The notes beneath the pieces are model-generated. The model made no database searches. It saw only the letters and a list, made by a program, of their open reading frames with translations, and was not told where the DNA came from. Shown in pieces: positions 12,495-25,147 of a stretch of 64,000 nucleotides of DNA. A program made the position numbers and the translations under genes. Origin of the DNA: Adineta steineri (taxonomy: Eukaryota > Rotifera > Eurotatoria > Adinetida > Adinetidae); the NCBI GenBank assembly GCA_905250115.1, contig CAJNOI010000058.1, positions 193,149-257,148 on the forward strand. The letters are read 5' to 3'. Within the stretch, counting starts at the first letter, position 1. The number at the start of each line of letters is the position of its first letter.

Positions 12495-14371
12495 TTAACT
12501 TCCGCTTGTTGCTGGTGATTGACCAATGGTTACATTATTTTGTGTTCCACTTTCTGTTGATATTGCATCTGGAGCCATACATCGATGCATTCGTATAGGA
12601 CTTGGTTGTTGTTGAAAAAGACTTGAACTTTTTGCTCGATTTAAAACATAACAAATTGTTGTTATATTATTTGTTGATGAACGATGTGGAAAATCACTAA
12701 CTGTACCCATGTCACCAGTACGACGTCGTTGGGTATTATTAACAAGACGACGTTTCGAAGAACAACATGATGTATTTGTCCAAAAGAATAAATAACGTTT
12801 ATAAAAATGACGGAATGTTGATGAAAGAAAATAAAGTGCAAATGGATTGATACATGAATAAGTATAAGAAAAAATAAGTGCTAATGTTTTATTAAATTGC
12901 CAAAAATGATTCCAACGTGCTGAATAAACAATAACACCGATAAACCTATTGCACAATTAAATATGAAAAGACAATATTTTCGAGAAAAAATTAACTTACC
13001 AATATAAATCATGAATTTGTTTGGGTAACCAACATATAAAAAAGACACTACATAAAAAAAGTACAGTTTTAGCAACTTTATGTCGTGCTCGTAACTGTTT
13101 TCTCGTTTTTACATCTTTATATAATGCATGAATAGTCATATTATTATTAGTACTGTTATTTATAGATGAACTTCCTAATGAATGATTTCGTTGACGTCGT
13201 ATATTACTTGTTAATGATGCTGATGAAGGCTTTTTTTGTAATGCGACAGAAGAATTATGTATATTTCTTAAATCTTCATTGTCAAGTGGTAATGATCGAT
13301 TTGGAACTTTTTTCTTATAATTATTATTTAATTCATTTTGTCGGTCTTGTTCTTGATTATTACTATTTGATGATTGTATAGTTTGAGATGATCGTTTTGA
13401 TAATTTAAATGCAATTTGTCCTCGTTTAGTATTATTTGTTACTTCATTAGCAAATGTTTGCGTTGTTTTTTGTGTTATAATAACACTTTTTGTTTGAAAT
13501 AAATGTTTTGCAATAAGAATATAAAATACTGAAACAAATATAAGTGGCATTATATAATAAATAATAACACGCATAATTTGTCGGCTAATCATAAATTTAT
13601 GATTTGCTAGTAGATCACTTTCATTTGGACTCCAACAATAGATCAGTTGAATTGTTTTGTTATTTGGTTGGTTATAAGTTTCCATAATTAGACCTAAAAC
13701 AAAAAGAAAACGACTAAGAACATTTCTGATTTCTTTCAATCAACTCAAGAATACCACTTAACCCGTTTTCGAAGAAAAAAAAATCTCTTTTCTCAAGAGT
13801 ATGATTGCAATCTTGTCGATACATTCATTCGGTTAACAATCTTTTATTTTCTGTTTTTATTCTATACTCAACTAACTTACCACTATAGAATGTTTCTGGT
13901 AATGCAAGAATCATTGATAAAAGCCAAATAGATATAACAACTGTTTTAAGTTTAATCGAAGGATCATTAGCATGACTTGAAAATGGTTTAACAATAATTT
14001 TATAACGATCAGCACTTAATGCTAATAAAGAAAATATTGAAACACCAAGTGAAAGATTAATAATAAAATTTTCAAAACGACAATAAAATGTTGAAAATGG
14101 ATAATATTCTAATGAATAAGCAACAGCTCCAAATGGTACACAAAACAAAACAAATAAAAAATCTCCAAGTGCTAAACTAACAACAAGTAAATTTGGTACT
14201 GTACGTAAATTTTTTTGTCGAAATACAATAACTAAAAATAAAAATATTAATTGAAATAATAAGATCTTTAGGGTTTTTAAACTTACATATTAAAAGACCA
14301 TTGCCAACAAGACCAATAATATAAACAAGAAGAAAAAGTGTCAATGCTACAGCACGATATAAAATTGACAT
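12495..14371 (-). CDS. Neuropeptide GPCR, bombesin/CCHamide-receptor-like
   Basis: Complement of 12495..12945, 13000..13693, 13881..14231 and 14287..14371; introns 54, 187 and 55 nt; 1581 nt, 526 aa. Class A features: TM1 GLVGNGLL; TM2 VSLALGDFLFVLFCVPF; Cys before TM3 (FYCRFENF); TM3 end ALSADRYKIIVKP (DRY); TM6 CSVFFICWLPKQIHDLYW (CWLP); TM7 SYTYSCINPFALYFLS (NPxxY-like NPFALY); then Cys-rich helix 8. This pattern matches bombesin/GRP, ETBR-LP and CCHamide receptors. Intracellular loop 3 is unusually long, about 120 residues rich in Asn, Ser and Gln. The first in-frame ATG (14371) is used; upstream non-coding exons are possible, as a donor-like site GCG|GTAAGT lies near 15019. Ligand inferred only from family. 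Confidence 0.87.
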
Positions 14372-14675
14372 GCTTTGTATTTCCAGTTCAATTGAGGTAT
14401 GAAACCACAAAAGAATCGAATAATTCTTAAAAAAAGAAGGTAAAAAAACATAAATATTTGCGAATAAAATTATATATAGATATATATTGTTTTCCGTCTA
14501 TGATTAATGTCACTAACAACATCTGCTTAGTTCATTTATATTGACAGTTGAGAAAGACAATTATACTAACTATAGATCTTAATTTCAACTTCGATATTTT
14601 TATTATTTTATGTTTTTTCTCATATAAGTATATCATTTATATAAAAAAAAAGTTCTTGTCTATGCTATCATTCTA

Positions 14676-14735
14676 TCTTCTCTTTCTCTCTCTCTCTATC
14701 TTGTTTCTTCTCTTCTCTTTTTCTCTTCCTCTCTA
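14676..14735. repeat. CT-rich tract (GAGA on the minus strand)
   Basis: Roughly 60 bases of TCTC/CTTT about 300 nt upstream of the ATG of the GPCR at 12495-14371. Similar tracts occur upstream of two other minus-strand genes in the window. Confidence 0.6.
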
Positions 14736-17315
14736 AACTATTAGCATTAAACAGCGCATTTTTGTCTTTAGCAAAGAGAGAAAAAAAAACAAGGGAAAAT
14801 TTGTTAATTTTCCAAATAGAAAAGTGACAAAATAATAACAAGTTATTTTTCTCTACAAATAGATCAAAATTATACTCTCAAAAGATTTGTAAATGTAGTG
14901 TGTATGCATGTGAGATAATAATAATTGACAATATTGTTCGTTTCTATTCTGACAGATGCTTGGCAGATGGTCATATTTTCTAAATTTCTTTCTTTTATAT
15001 ATTGCAAATTCGCACTTACCGCAGAGACTATAGTTAATTACAAGGTCCACTTATAATTCTGCAAAATTGAATAATTCATTGAAAAATACCAGAAAATTTA
15101 ACCTTTAAATAATAAATTATATAATTATTATTTGAATAAAGATGGTATATGAGTATAAGTTGATATAGAATATTTTAATGATAAAAATCGTGTGAGAAAA
15201 AAAAAATTAACAAATAAATTACAAAAAATATGTCATGTAAAAATCCATTAAAATATATTGCTTTATCATAAAACATAAGAAATTATGTCATTATTGGAAT
15301 TTATTCTCGATCATTCATCATCAACTGTGATTAGTAGTCGATTTTCTCACTTGAATTTTCTGTTGTAGATATGTTCGGAAAGACAATATGTCTTATTCCA
15401 TACGATACAAAGAAATATAATGTCAATGATTTCTCTCGACATGATTGATTAGATTTTTTCAAATATCTTCATATTCTTTCTCTATCTTCTCGACCTCCTT
15501 TCGACAAATCAACACAAATCGATCTCTTTCATAATAGCACCTTCTTTAATCCGAACTCATTTGCTTTCCTTTCTCATGTCAAAGTTAGATAATAGAATAG
15601 GAAAAAAAAGATATATATATTTATGCCTATTGAAGAAAGCAGAAAACGAGCTTATCAACACAATTTGTCGATTTCTACTTGTCAGTCTTAAATGATTTTA
15701 TCACAATAGTACGCAGAACTATTTTTCATATAACTGTAGTGATGAAAGAAAAAACATCCTGGAGAAAATTATGACATCTTAAGCATATTAAGTTATTTAA
15801 AGTATAATCACTTGTTTTTTTTGTAAATGAGATGTTTTTTTATATTTTACTTAGTTTTTTTTATCAACATTCTTATCTATATCCATTGGTAAACTTTTAA
15901 AACTTATTGGATTGTATAATCATTTTTTTGGCATATGTTTAACATAAAATATCATTTCTTGTCTCATTATTATACATCTGATTCTGACCTTATCTCATTT
16001 GATTATTGTTTAAAACTATCATCAAATCATTTCTCTTATACTTATTCATTAATGAGGCACAATATTCGGTAAAAAAAGATTCTATATTGAATAAATAAAT
16101 TAATAATAATAAACGATAAAAATAGTTTTATAAAGATTATATTTAGCTCATTGACATTTTATTGAAATGTATATTATTAATGTAGAAATAGTAGTTCTAT
16201 AGCAAAAAAAAAAAAGAAACTTGTTTTTGCCGAATTCAAGTATTAATTAGGTCTATGACATTCAAATAACTCATAGAATTATTTAACTCAATGATCTCCT
16301 TTACATTTTACTAAATATATTCTATAAATAAAAAAAAGTATCACTCATAAAAAATTAAAGTATATTAATACTTAAACTATATCCCTCGAAAAAATTCAAT
16401 TCCGGATGTAAATAGCGACTATTTATTGCGGTATACATATCTGGTATATATAATTAGCTGGTACTGTCATACTTATTTCTGCTTATAGTCAATGGATTCA
16501 TCGACTTCGACATAGAAAATCTGTTATTTTTGGATTCTATTTATCTTACAAGACAATTAAGATGAAGATGCATAGACGAAAGGATGATGAATTAATGAGT
16601 TTTTTTCTGACGTTTATGAGTTTTTAATGTTTTCCACAGTTTTACTAATCAGCAAAGCCGTCAAAGATATCGATGTTATATAATAATGGTCGGTATATAT
16701 ATCTTCGAAATATAATATTACAATCAAATATTTTGTTAGTTTTATTAATAGTGAAAATAAGTGTTAGAATTTTCTGATTAATTTAGTATAAAAGAGAGGT
16801 CAGACCTATAGAATCCATCATAAGTCAAGCATAAATTATATCATGATAAACAAATTATTAAAACCAATCTGTCCTGTGGGAACGACTATTATTAGTCGTT
16901 TTCTTCGTCGAAGAACTCGATATACGCAATATTAGAAAAAAATCGAACGTTTGTACTTTCCACATTAATGAATAGTAAAGAATTATTTTTAGGGCGTTTC
17001 CACTCCAATCATCACATCGAAGGTTTAGAATAATTGTAGATTTTACAATCATTTGACATCTACGTAAACTATCAGATCAATCAGTTTATCTTGCCTTATA
17101 TCCTGATTTTTAGTTAGATAAAATCTTTTTGAAATATTAGAAAAATACTTCTAAATTTTATATATATTTTTTTTGTTTTTATCAATTCGTCTTAGTATTA
17201 TTGAGATAATACATGAAATCAAATATTTGTTTTATAGCAAAATGAGATAGGATTTATCTGTATTGGTTTAGATAACAATTCTATTTAAGTTTGTAATCGT
17301 ATCTATAAAATTACA

Positions 17316-18009
17316 TACACTAGTTTGCAAAAATACTTGACCTCATAACTTTTTCACATTTTTCTCAAAGAACCCATTCATTTCTAGTGGTTTGAGTATA
17401 ATCGGATACTCTATGGGAAACACTATATGCTGGTATAATTTGATATAATTTTCACTAGCCTTGAGTAAAAAAACAACACATATGTATTACAATTGGAAGC
17501 TTCAAAATCAATTACAGCTTTCTCAGGATTTAATTCTCTATTTTCTTAACTTTCTCATAATTTAGAAACAGTTCAATACACTTTTCGAGATGAAAATAAC
17601 CGTGTGAACAATCACTCTTAGCTTTCTAGTGGAATTGCCAAGTAGTCAATTTCTTACCAGATCGAATGTTTCTCTGATAATTTCTATCTATTTCCGTCTC
17701 TATTCTAAAAGCTTGGTTAATTTCGGGTTTTGAATATCATGCAGGAAATTCGATACAACCTGATAGTTATTAAAATTGGAAATATAAGTTCATTGCATAG
17801 TGATAATGTCGTCATGTAATTGTTTTTGAGACTTACGATTCTAGCACTTATATTTGTTGTTCTTCTGCTGAAAATCAATGAAAATTATATCAAATTACAC
17901 TAGTATATAGTATTTTCCATAGATTATCCGATCATAATCTAACCACTAGAAACGAATGGATTCTGTGAGCAAAATTATGAGGTCAAATATTTTTTTGCAA
18001 ACTACTGTA
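17316..18009. mobile_element. Tc1/mariner-like inverted-repeat element, 690 bp, TA duplication
   Basis: Left end TA|CACTAGTTTGCAAAAATAC at 17316, right end TTTTTTTGCAAACTACTG|TA ending at 18009. The terminal inverted repeats extend about 140 bp: the left arm 17318-17458 pairs with 17880-18007, including a shared GACCTCATAA and a block matching AATTTGATATAATTTTCA. TA duplications and CA(C/G)T termini with TTTGCAAA are typical of Tc1/mariner relatives. The ~420-bp interior has no open frame, so it is non-autonomous. Confidence 0.78.
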
Positions 18010-18671
18010 TATATTAAAATTTTATAGACAAGCCAAAAAAAGAAACTTTTAGTATATAATTCAATATATTATTTGTGACTATTTATAACTCAAGATTGTT
18101 TTATTTGAATTAAAATTGGAAGAAAAAACATAATTTATTCATGAATAAAAATGAGTCATTTTATGAATATTTATTGAGTAATGAAATGAACTGAAAGATT
18201 TCTTATTTAAGTTTTAATTTCATATTATTTTAAGTACCATCATGAGAAAAAAAAGTACTTTACGTGGATATTTTCTTTTAAAATAGTACACAAAAATCAT
18301 ACATTGATGAAATGATATGCAATCGAAAGCTCCACTAAAGTTTTTATCTTATTAATATACATTTATATATATATAATCATTAACGACAGGTGACTGCGTA
18401 TATAAGACTACATTATATTTTAAGAAATAATATAATATGATTGTTAAAATGCAAGATATTAGAAAAAGAAAAACCTGGATTTTTTGATACGGTATGCAAT
18501 ATATAACGATTGCTATTGAAGATGTGCTTGTTTTCAATGGGTTGTTTTGATGTACTTATAAACTATAATTCCATTATTGTAATATACTTTCAATTTGTTC
18601 CTTTTTGTATATAATTTCATTTTAAATGAGAGAATAGCGTCATCATCAAATAAAACTAAGAAATATTTCTA

Positions 18672-19184
18672 ATGGCAAGAATAGGTGACGGATGGATTTA
18701 TACTACAGATAATGATGATATTCATCATTTCTACTTAAATAATATTCCTATGCAATTCGTAAATAGCAAAAAGACTTATTTGAAATAAAAAAAATTGAAT
18801 TTCTATGTCTAGACACATCACTTGCCATTTTCAAATATACGATCTAATGAAATTGATGTACCATCTGAAAAACAATGGACTGATCAATCATTACTTTCAA
18901 ATACAAATATCAAAAATTATTTAATTAAATCCGATATGTCGCATCAAATCGCATATAAAAATATCATTGACAAATGGAAACAACTTAAAATCGATCAAAC
19001 AAATCAAGTTATATCATTATTTGATGCTCATTATAATATGCATATACATTTTCGTAAAGATAATAAAAAATATTCTCGTTTATTAAAAAATGATAAACCC
19101 TGTATACATTGTAAACGTCTTATAAAAGAATATGAAGAAAGAGAATTATTAAAATTTTCATCTATCAATAAAATTCAACATTAA
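18672..19184 (+). CDS. Unknown small protein, 152 aa
   Basis: Join of 18672..18758 and 18813..19184 (459 nt), with a 54-nt GT..AG intron and an ATG start. The start MARIGDGWIYTTDNDD is compact. The rest is basic and hydrophilic with a C-terminal CIHCKRL (CxxC) followed by a Lys/Glu-rich helix. No signal peptide or membrane segment. I do not recognise a family. It converges with the minus-strand gene whose stop lies 4 nt downstream. Confidence 0.6.
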
Positions 19185-19188
19185 TCTA

Positions 19189-19494
19189 TTAAATTGTCCA
19201 TGATCGTTGTCGAAATTTTTTTTGAATTTTTCTTTTTTGTGTAAATAAAATTTTTCGTGGGTTTTCCTGACGTTTCATTGTTGTTAGAAACAGAATACGA
19301 ATTGTATGTAATTCATCTAGTAATAATTTTCGATGTTTATGTAATGCTAAAGCATATGTACTTATTGATTTTAGTGTTTGAATTTGAAGAATTAATAGAA
19401 TAAAAGATATTAATCGAATCCATGAAAAAAAGAATCGAAAACGATCATTAAATAATTGAGAAAAGATTTCGAAGAAATTTTTACGAAAAAACAT
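19189..19494 (-). CDS. Unknown small basic protein with one membrane segment, 101 aa
   Basis: Single exon with ATG. Begins MFFRKNFFEIFSQLF. One hydrophobic stretch (WIRLISFILLILQIQTL, about residues 25-41) is followed by a long Lys/Arg-rich C-terminus ending RQRSWTI. Its stop is 4 nt from the stop of the plus-strand neighbour. Coding status is inferred from length, composition and tight convergent packing only; it could also be antisense 3'-UTR sequence. Confidence 0.4.
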   Translation of the reverse strand: MFFRKNFFEIFSQLFNDRFRFFFSWIRLISFILLILQIQTLKSISTYALALHKHRKLLLDELHTIRILFLTTMKRQENPRKILFTQKRKIQKKFRQRSWTI

Positions 19495-20706
19495 ACTATG
19501 ATTTTAATAAGTAAGCGCGATATAAATTTTTATAATTATTTTATTTTACATCCTGTTGTTCCGTTTTTTCCTTTTTGCAATGTGACATATAGTTGGTTAT
19601 TATTTTTCTTCTTGTTCCGTTGATAGCTCAACGGTAAATGAAAGAGTAGAAGCAAAAAAAACTTTTGTATTGTCAGTTATATTTATACAGGACTATTTTA
19701 TATTCAAAAAAAAGGTAAAAATGACGGGAGAATAAAAAAAAAGAAAACCAAGTCGACCATTTTTCTTTCTCCCGATACTCCCTTTTCTTTATTTTGTTTC
19801 TCAGAGTAGAGTATGATAAGATGGCTTCTTTTTAGAGTAATAGAATATTGTGCAAACTTTACCGCGGACAGATTTTTTACCAGTTCAATGCTATTGAAGA
19901 GATTAATTTTTGGTATCGAAATAAAGTTTGAAATTACATAACACGATTGTTTAGCGAATCTATGACGACATCAACACGGAACCGGTTGATAAGAGCAGAG
20001 TACACAGTCGACAATATATATTATTGAGAGAGAAAAGAGAAAAAGAAACGACTGGTTTTCAGCACATAATATATACTTTCTGATGTAGTTTAGACGTAGT
20101 AAAATTTTTCTTTTTTTTTGAAATTATATTAGACTAAGTAGATTTTATACATTGTGGAATCAATATAAAATAGATTATGATTTATACTAATATACACGCT
20201 CTATTGATCCTTTTCATTATAAATTCGTTTTTTCGTTCATTTCTTTCTTTTCTTTTCGTTTCGTTCTGTCTGTGTTTCTTTCGCTGTGTCGTACTGCTAT
20301 CACTGAAAAGAAAAGCAACAAGCCGACTGATGTAAACGATAAAAAAAGAAACTTATTCTCAATAACGCTTATTTCTAGTGAATTGAAGCAAAACGCATGT
20401 GCAGCATATTTTGTGGATGTAATCATTCACTATGACAGGAAACATTCTCCTTCATCACGTATTGACTAAAGCAAGGTAATATAATAGTCCTATTTTTTCG
20501 ACATCACCAACTACAATAAAGAGAAAAAAAATTATAACAGAAAATCATTCTCGATTTTTTGAGAATATTTTTTTTTTATTTAGTCATCATGATTCGTCAT
20601 TTTTTTTTAATTATATAAATAAAATATATTATTATTTATTAAATCGATATATTTTTTCACCTTGAATAATAAGGTACAAAATAAATTTCATTTTATTTTT
20701 TAGAGT
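19495..20706. other. Upstream region of the rhamnose-enzyme gene
   Basis: No supported coding region. A GA-rich patch lies near 20023-20050. A donor-like site CAAG|GTAATA at 20475 and an acceptor TTTTTTAG at 20696-20703, three bases before the next gene's ATG, suggest a 5'-UTR intron or a spliced-leader acceptor. Confidence 0.45.
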
Positions 20707-22863
<2,157 letters not shown>

Positions 22864-22917
22864 TACATATATACTTATATCAATTAATAACTAATATCAC
22901 TTAGATAAAGACAAAAC

Positions 22918-22923
22918 AATAAA
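22918..22923 (+). terminator. Poly(A) signal of the rhamnose enzyme
   Basis: AATAAA 55 nt after the TAA stop at 22861-22863. Confidence 0.65.
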
Positions 22924-23156
22924 TTGACTGTTTTATTTGTAGAATCAAGCAAAAACTGCTTTTAGTGATCGAAAAATATTTGTGATTTTAATAAGAACTT
23001 TTCATATTATTCCTTTATATGAGTTTTCATCAATACAAAATAAATAAATCAATTCTATACAGTTAAAATATACATGATCGACAATATCTATTGATTGAAA
23101 TAACATCAGATTACTTATCTTTTATTTTTTTTAAAGCTTGTGAATAAACTCTTCTA

Positions 23157-23247
23157 TTAATTTTTTTGCGACCGGCTATTCAAAAAATACCGTACCCCCC
23201 TACGGCAAAATTTTGCCATTTGATAACATCCGGCCGAAAAGGGTTAA
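23157..23247. mobile_element. Possible degenerate TTAA-flanked MITE
   Basis: TTAA at 23157 and 23244 bracket about 83 bp. Its ends are imperfect inverted repeats (T-run then GCGACCGGC; GGCCGAAAAGGG). It contains ACGGCAAAATTTTGCC, a local palindrome. The right end resembles the CCCTTT end of the piggyBac-like MITE at 9138. Weakly supported. Confidence 0.35.
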
Positions 23248-23725
23248 TTCAATAGTATTCATTCGTAATCTCTTCGTATAGGATAATTGTTGATAAATTT
23301 TGCACAATTCTTGGAAATAAACATCTATTGTTTTAATATCATTCAAACTAATCACTATAGATTGTCCTTGTCTCTGTCACGTTTTTCTTTGTTTATATTT
23401 GTCTAGCCATCTCTTAAGCTTGTCATACGAAGCTTTTCTTTGTTAATGACGAAAACAAAATATATCATTCTTACACAAACACTTAACAGTTATATTCTAA
23501 AGAAAAAAAATTTAATATTGTTTTGTCCTTTGATTCACTTTATACCTATGAATGATTTATAGAATAGTTGCATGTATATATGATATATATATTGACATTA
23601 TCTCAATGGATAATGTACTGTGTTTATCAACAGAACAATTATGTAATAAAGGAGTAAAAGCCAAATTTTTACAAATCTATGAATTGTTTTTTATGTAGGA
23701 AATGAGCAAAATAGATGGCATATTT

Positions 23726-24403
23726 TTAGTAACAATTTTGAAGATAATTCGATAAATTTAATCGAACTTCTTTAGTTGAGATATTTGTTGGTGTACGACG
23801 TGATAGAGGTGATAGGCTGAGTGCTGGCAAACGAAATGTTACAGGTTGATTTTTTTTTATATTTGATTTATGAATAGGTGTTTGAGATTGATTTTTATCT
23901 TTCGGATCAATAAATACTCGTTCCATTTGTTCATAAGATGGACTCGGTGGTGGTACATGAGGACGTTGAGAATGTTTTACATCTTCATGTTGTCTAACTA
24001 TTGGCATTGGTACTGGTGTTCGATATTCTGGTCGTGTACCACGAGCAGTCAATAGAGCTAATTCAGCTTGAGATGGATTTGGTGAGTATGCATGATATTT
24101 TGATTTACGATATGATGGACGTTTTCTTTTAGGTCGAGTATGATTTTCATCAGAAGTTGGATTTTTGTCACTGGGAGATATAGAAATTTCAACGAATTGA
24201 TTACGTCCAACATTTGGTAACATTGATTTTCCTGTTGCTACCATATCTTGAATAGAATCATCATATAAGGAACGAAATTTTGGTTTTACATCGTTTGTAT
24301 CAGTATCATTTGAAAATATATAAACAGGAGGATGTCGTATTGTTCGATCATATAATAAACGTTGACGATTTGATTGTTCGAGCAATGTCATTGTCTCACG
24401 CAT
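23726..24403 (-). CDS. Unknown basic, Pro/Ser-rich protein, 225 aa
   Basis: Single exon with ATG. N-terminus MRETMTLLEQSNRQRLLYDR. A strongly basic stretch (RPKRKRPSYRKSKYHAY, about residues 90-106) could be a nuclear-localisation signal. Pro-rich segments PVPMPIVRQ and HVPPPSPSYEQ follow, then a Ser/Pro-rich tail. It looks intrinsically disordered, with no signal peptide or membrane segment. I recognise no family. Coding is supported by length, codon-like composition and an ATG at the start. Confidence 0.65.
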   Translation of the reverse strand: MRETMTLLEQSNRQRLLYDRTIRHPPVYIFSNDTDTNDVKPKFRSLYDDSIQDMVATGKSMLPNVGRNQFVEISISPSDKNPTSDENHTRPKRKRPSYRKSKYHAYSPNPSQAELALLTARGTRPEYRTPVPMPIVRQHEDVKHSQRPHVPPPSPSYEQMERVFIDPKDKNQSQTPIHKSNIKKNQPVTFRLPALSLSPLSRRTPTNISTKEVRLNLSNYLQNCY

Positions 24404-25147
24404 GTTTTTATAATTTTCGTTATAGTGTCAAAAGAATTTTGTATAATATAATGACAGGTGAACAAAAAATAAACGTTCTCATTTTTAGCTTTAGAGAAAA
24501 ATGAAACAAAAGAAAAGAAGAAGAAGAGAAAAAAAGAAAAGTAAAACATTCGTTTTAATTTATAATAAACAAACGCTTACTCTTAAATCTCATTTTTTTT
24601 CTCTTATGGTTCTTCTGAATAATTCATAAGCAAAAAGGATTAAAGATATTTACAATGCACTCATTCTCTATGACGGATTATAGATGAAACAAAGAAAACA
24701 ATTATTTCCTCTAGCAAGTTTTATACTTGTTTAAAGAAAAACTATCAACGAAAGAGTTTGCATTTACGTCATATATATTTCATGTGTATTCAATTTGTTT
24801 TGAAATGAATGTGATGTTATTCTTCGAAGACATACCTGTTAGCTAGTTTTGACTAAAAATTAAACATAAACGAAAAATTTAGACTATTGTCAACACAACG
24901 TTGCTTATTGATGATTTTAATGCCAAGCAAACATTTTAATTATACTATGTAGAATAAAATCATTTAAGCTTATCGACTGTTTGACCAATATTCGATAGCT
25001 TAATTAGTTGAGGGATAAACAAGTACGTCATAGAAAATAGACATAATCAAATGTAACAAACTATCAGTTAAACTATACATGATGTTGTTAGAATATTTTA
25101 TTTTTTTATAAAACTCTTTTTTTTTTCTATACAAAAATTGTTCTTTT
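24404..25147. other. Intergenic region
   Basis: Lies between two minus-strand genes: promoter side of the 225-aa gene and 3' side of the perilipin-like gene. A GA-rich patch lies at 24504-24545. No gene seen. Confidence 0.5.

Larger units (their letters stand above)
14372..18671. other. 4.3-kb gene-poor region
   Basis: Upstream of the minus-strand GPCR. It contains a CT-rich tract at 14676-14735, an A-run near 16205, and the inverted-repeat element at 17316-18009. No open frame with protein-like character was found. Confidence 0.5.
22864..23725. other. Intergenic region with poly(A) signal and a degenerate TTAA element
   Basis: 3' flank of the rhamnose enzyme (AATAAA at 22918) and of the minus-strand gene. 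I see a possible short element at 23157-23247 and otherwise no gene. Confidence 0.5.

Noticed and set aside
14853..15050. Small minus-strand frame with an internal GTAAGT
   Set aside because: It could be an upstream non-coding exon of the GPCR, but protein content is not convincing and no acceptor pairing can be shown.
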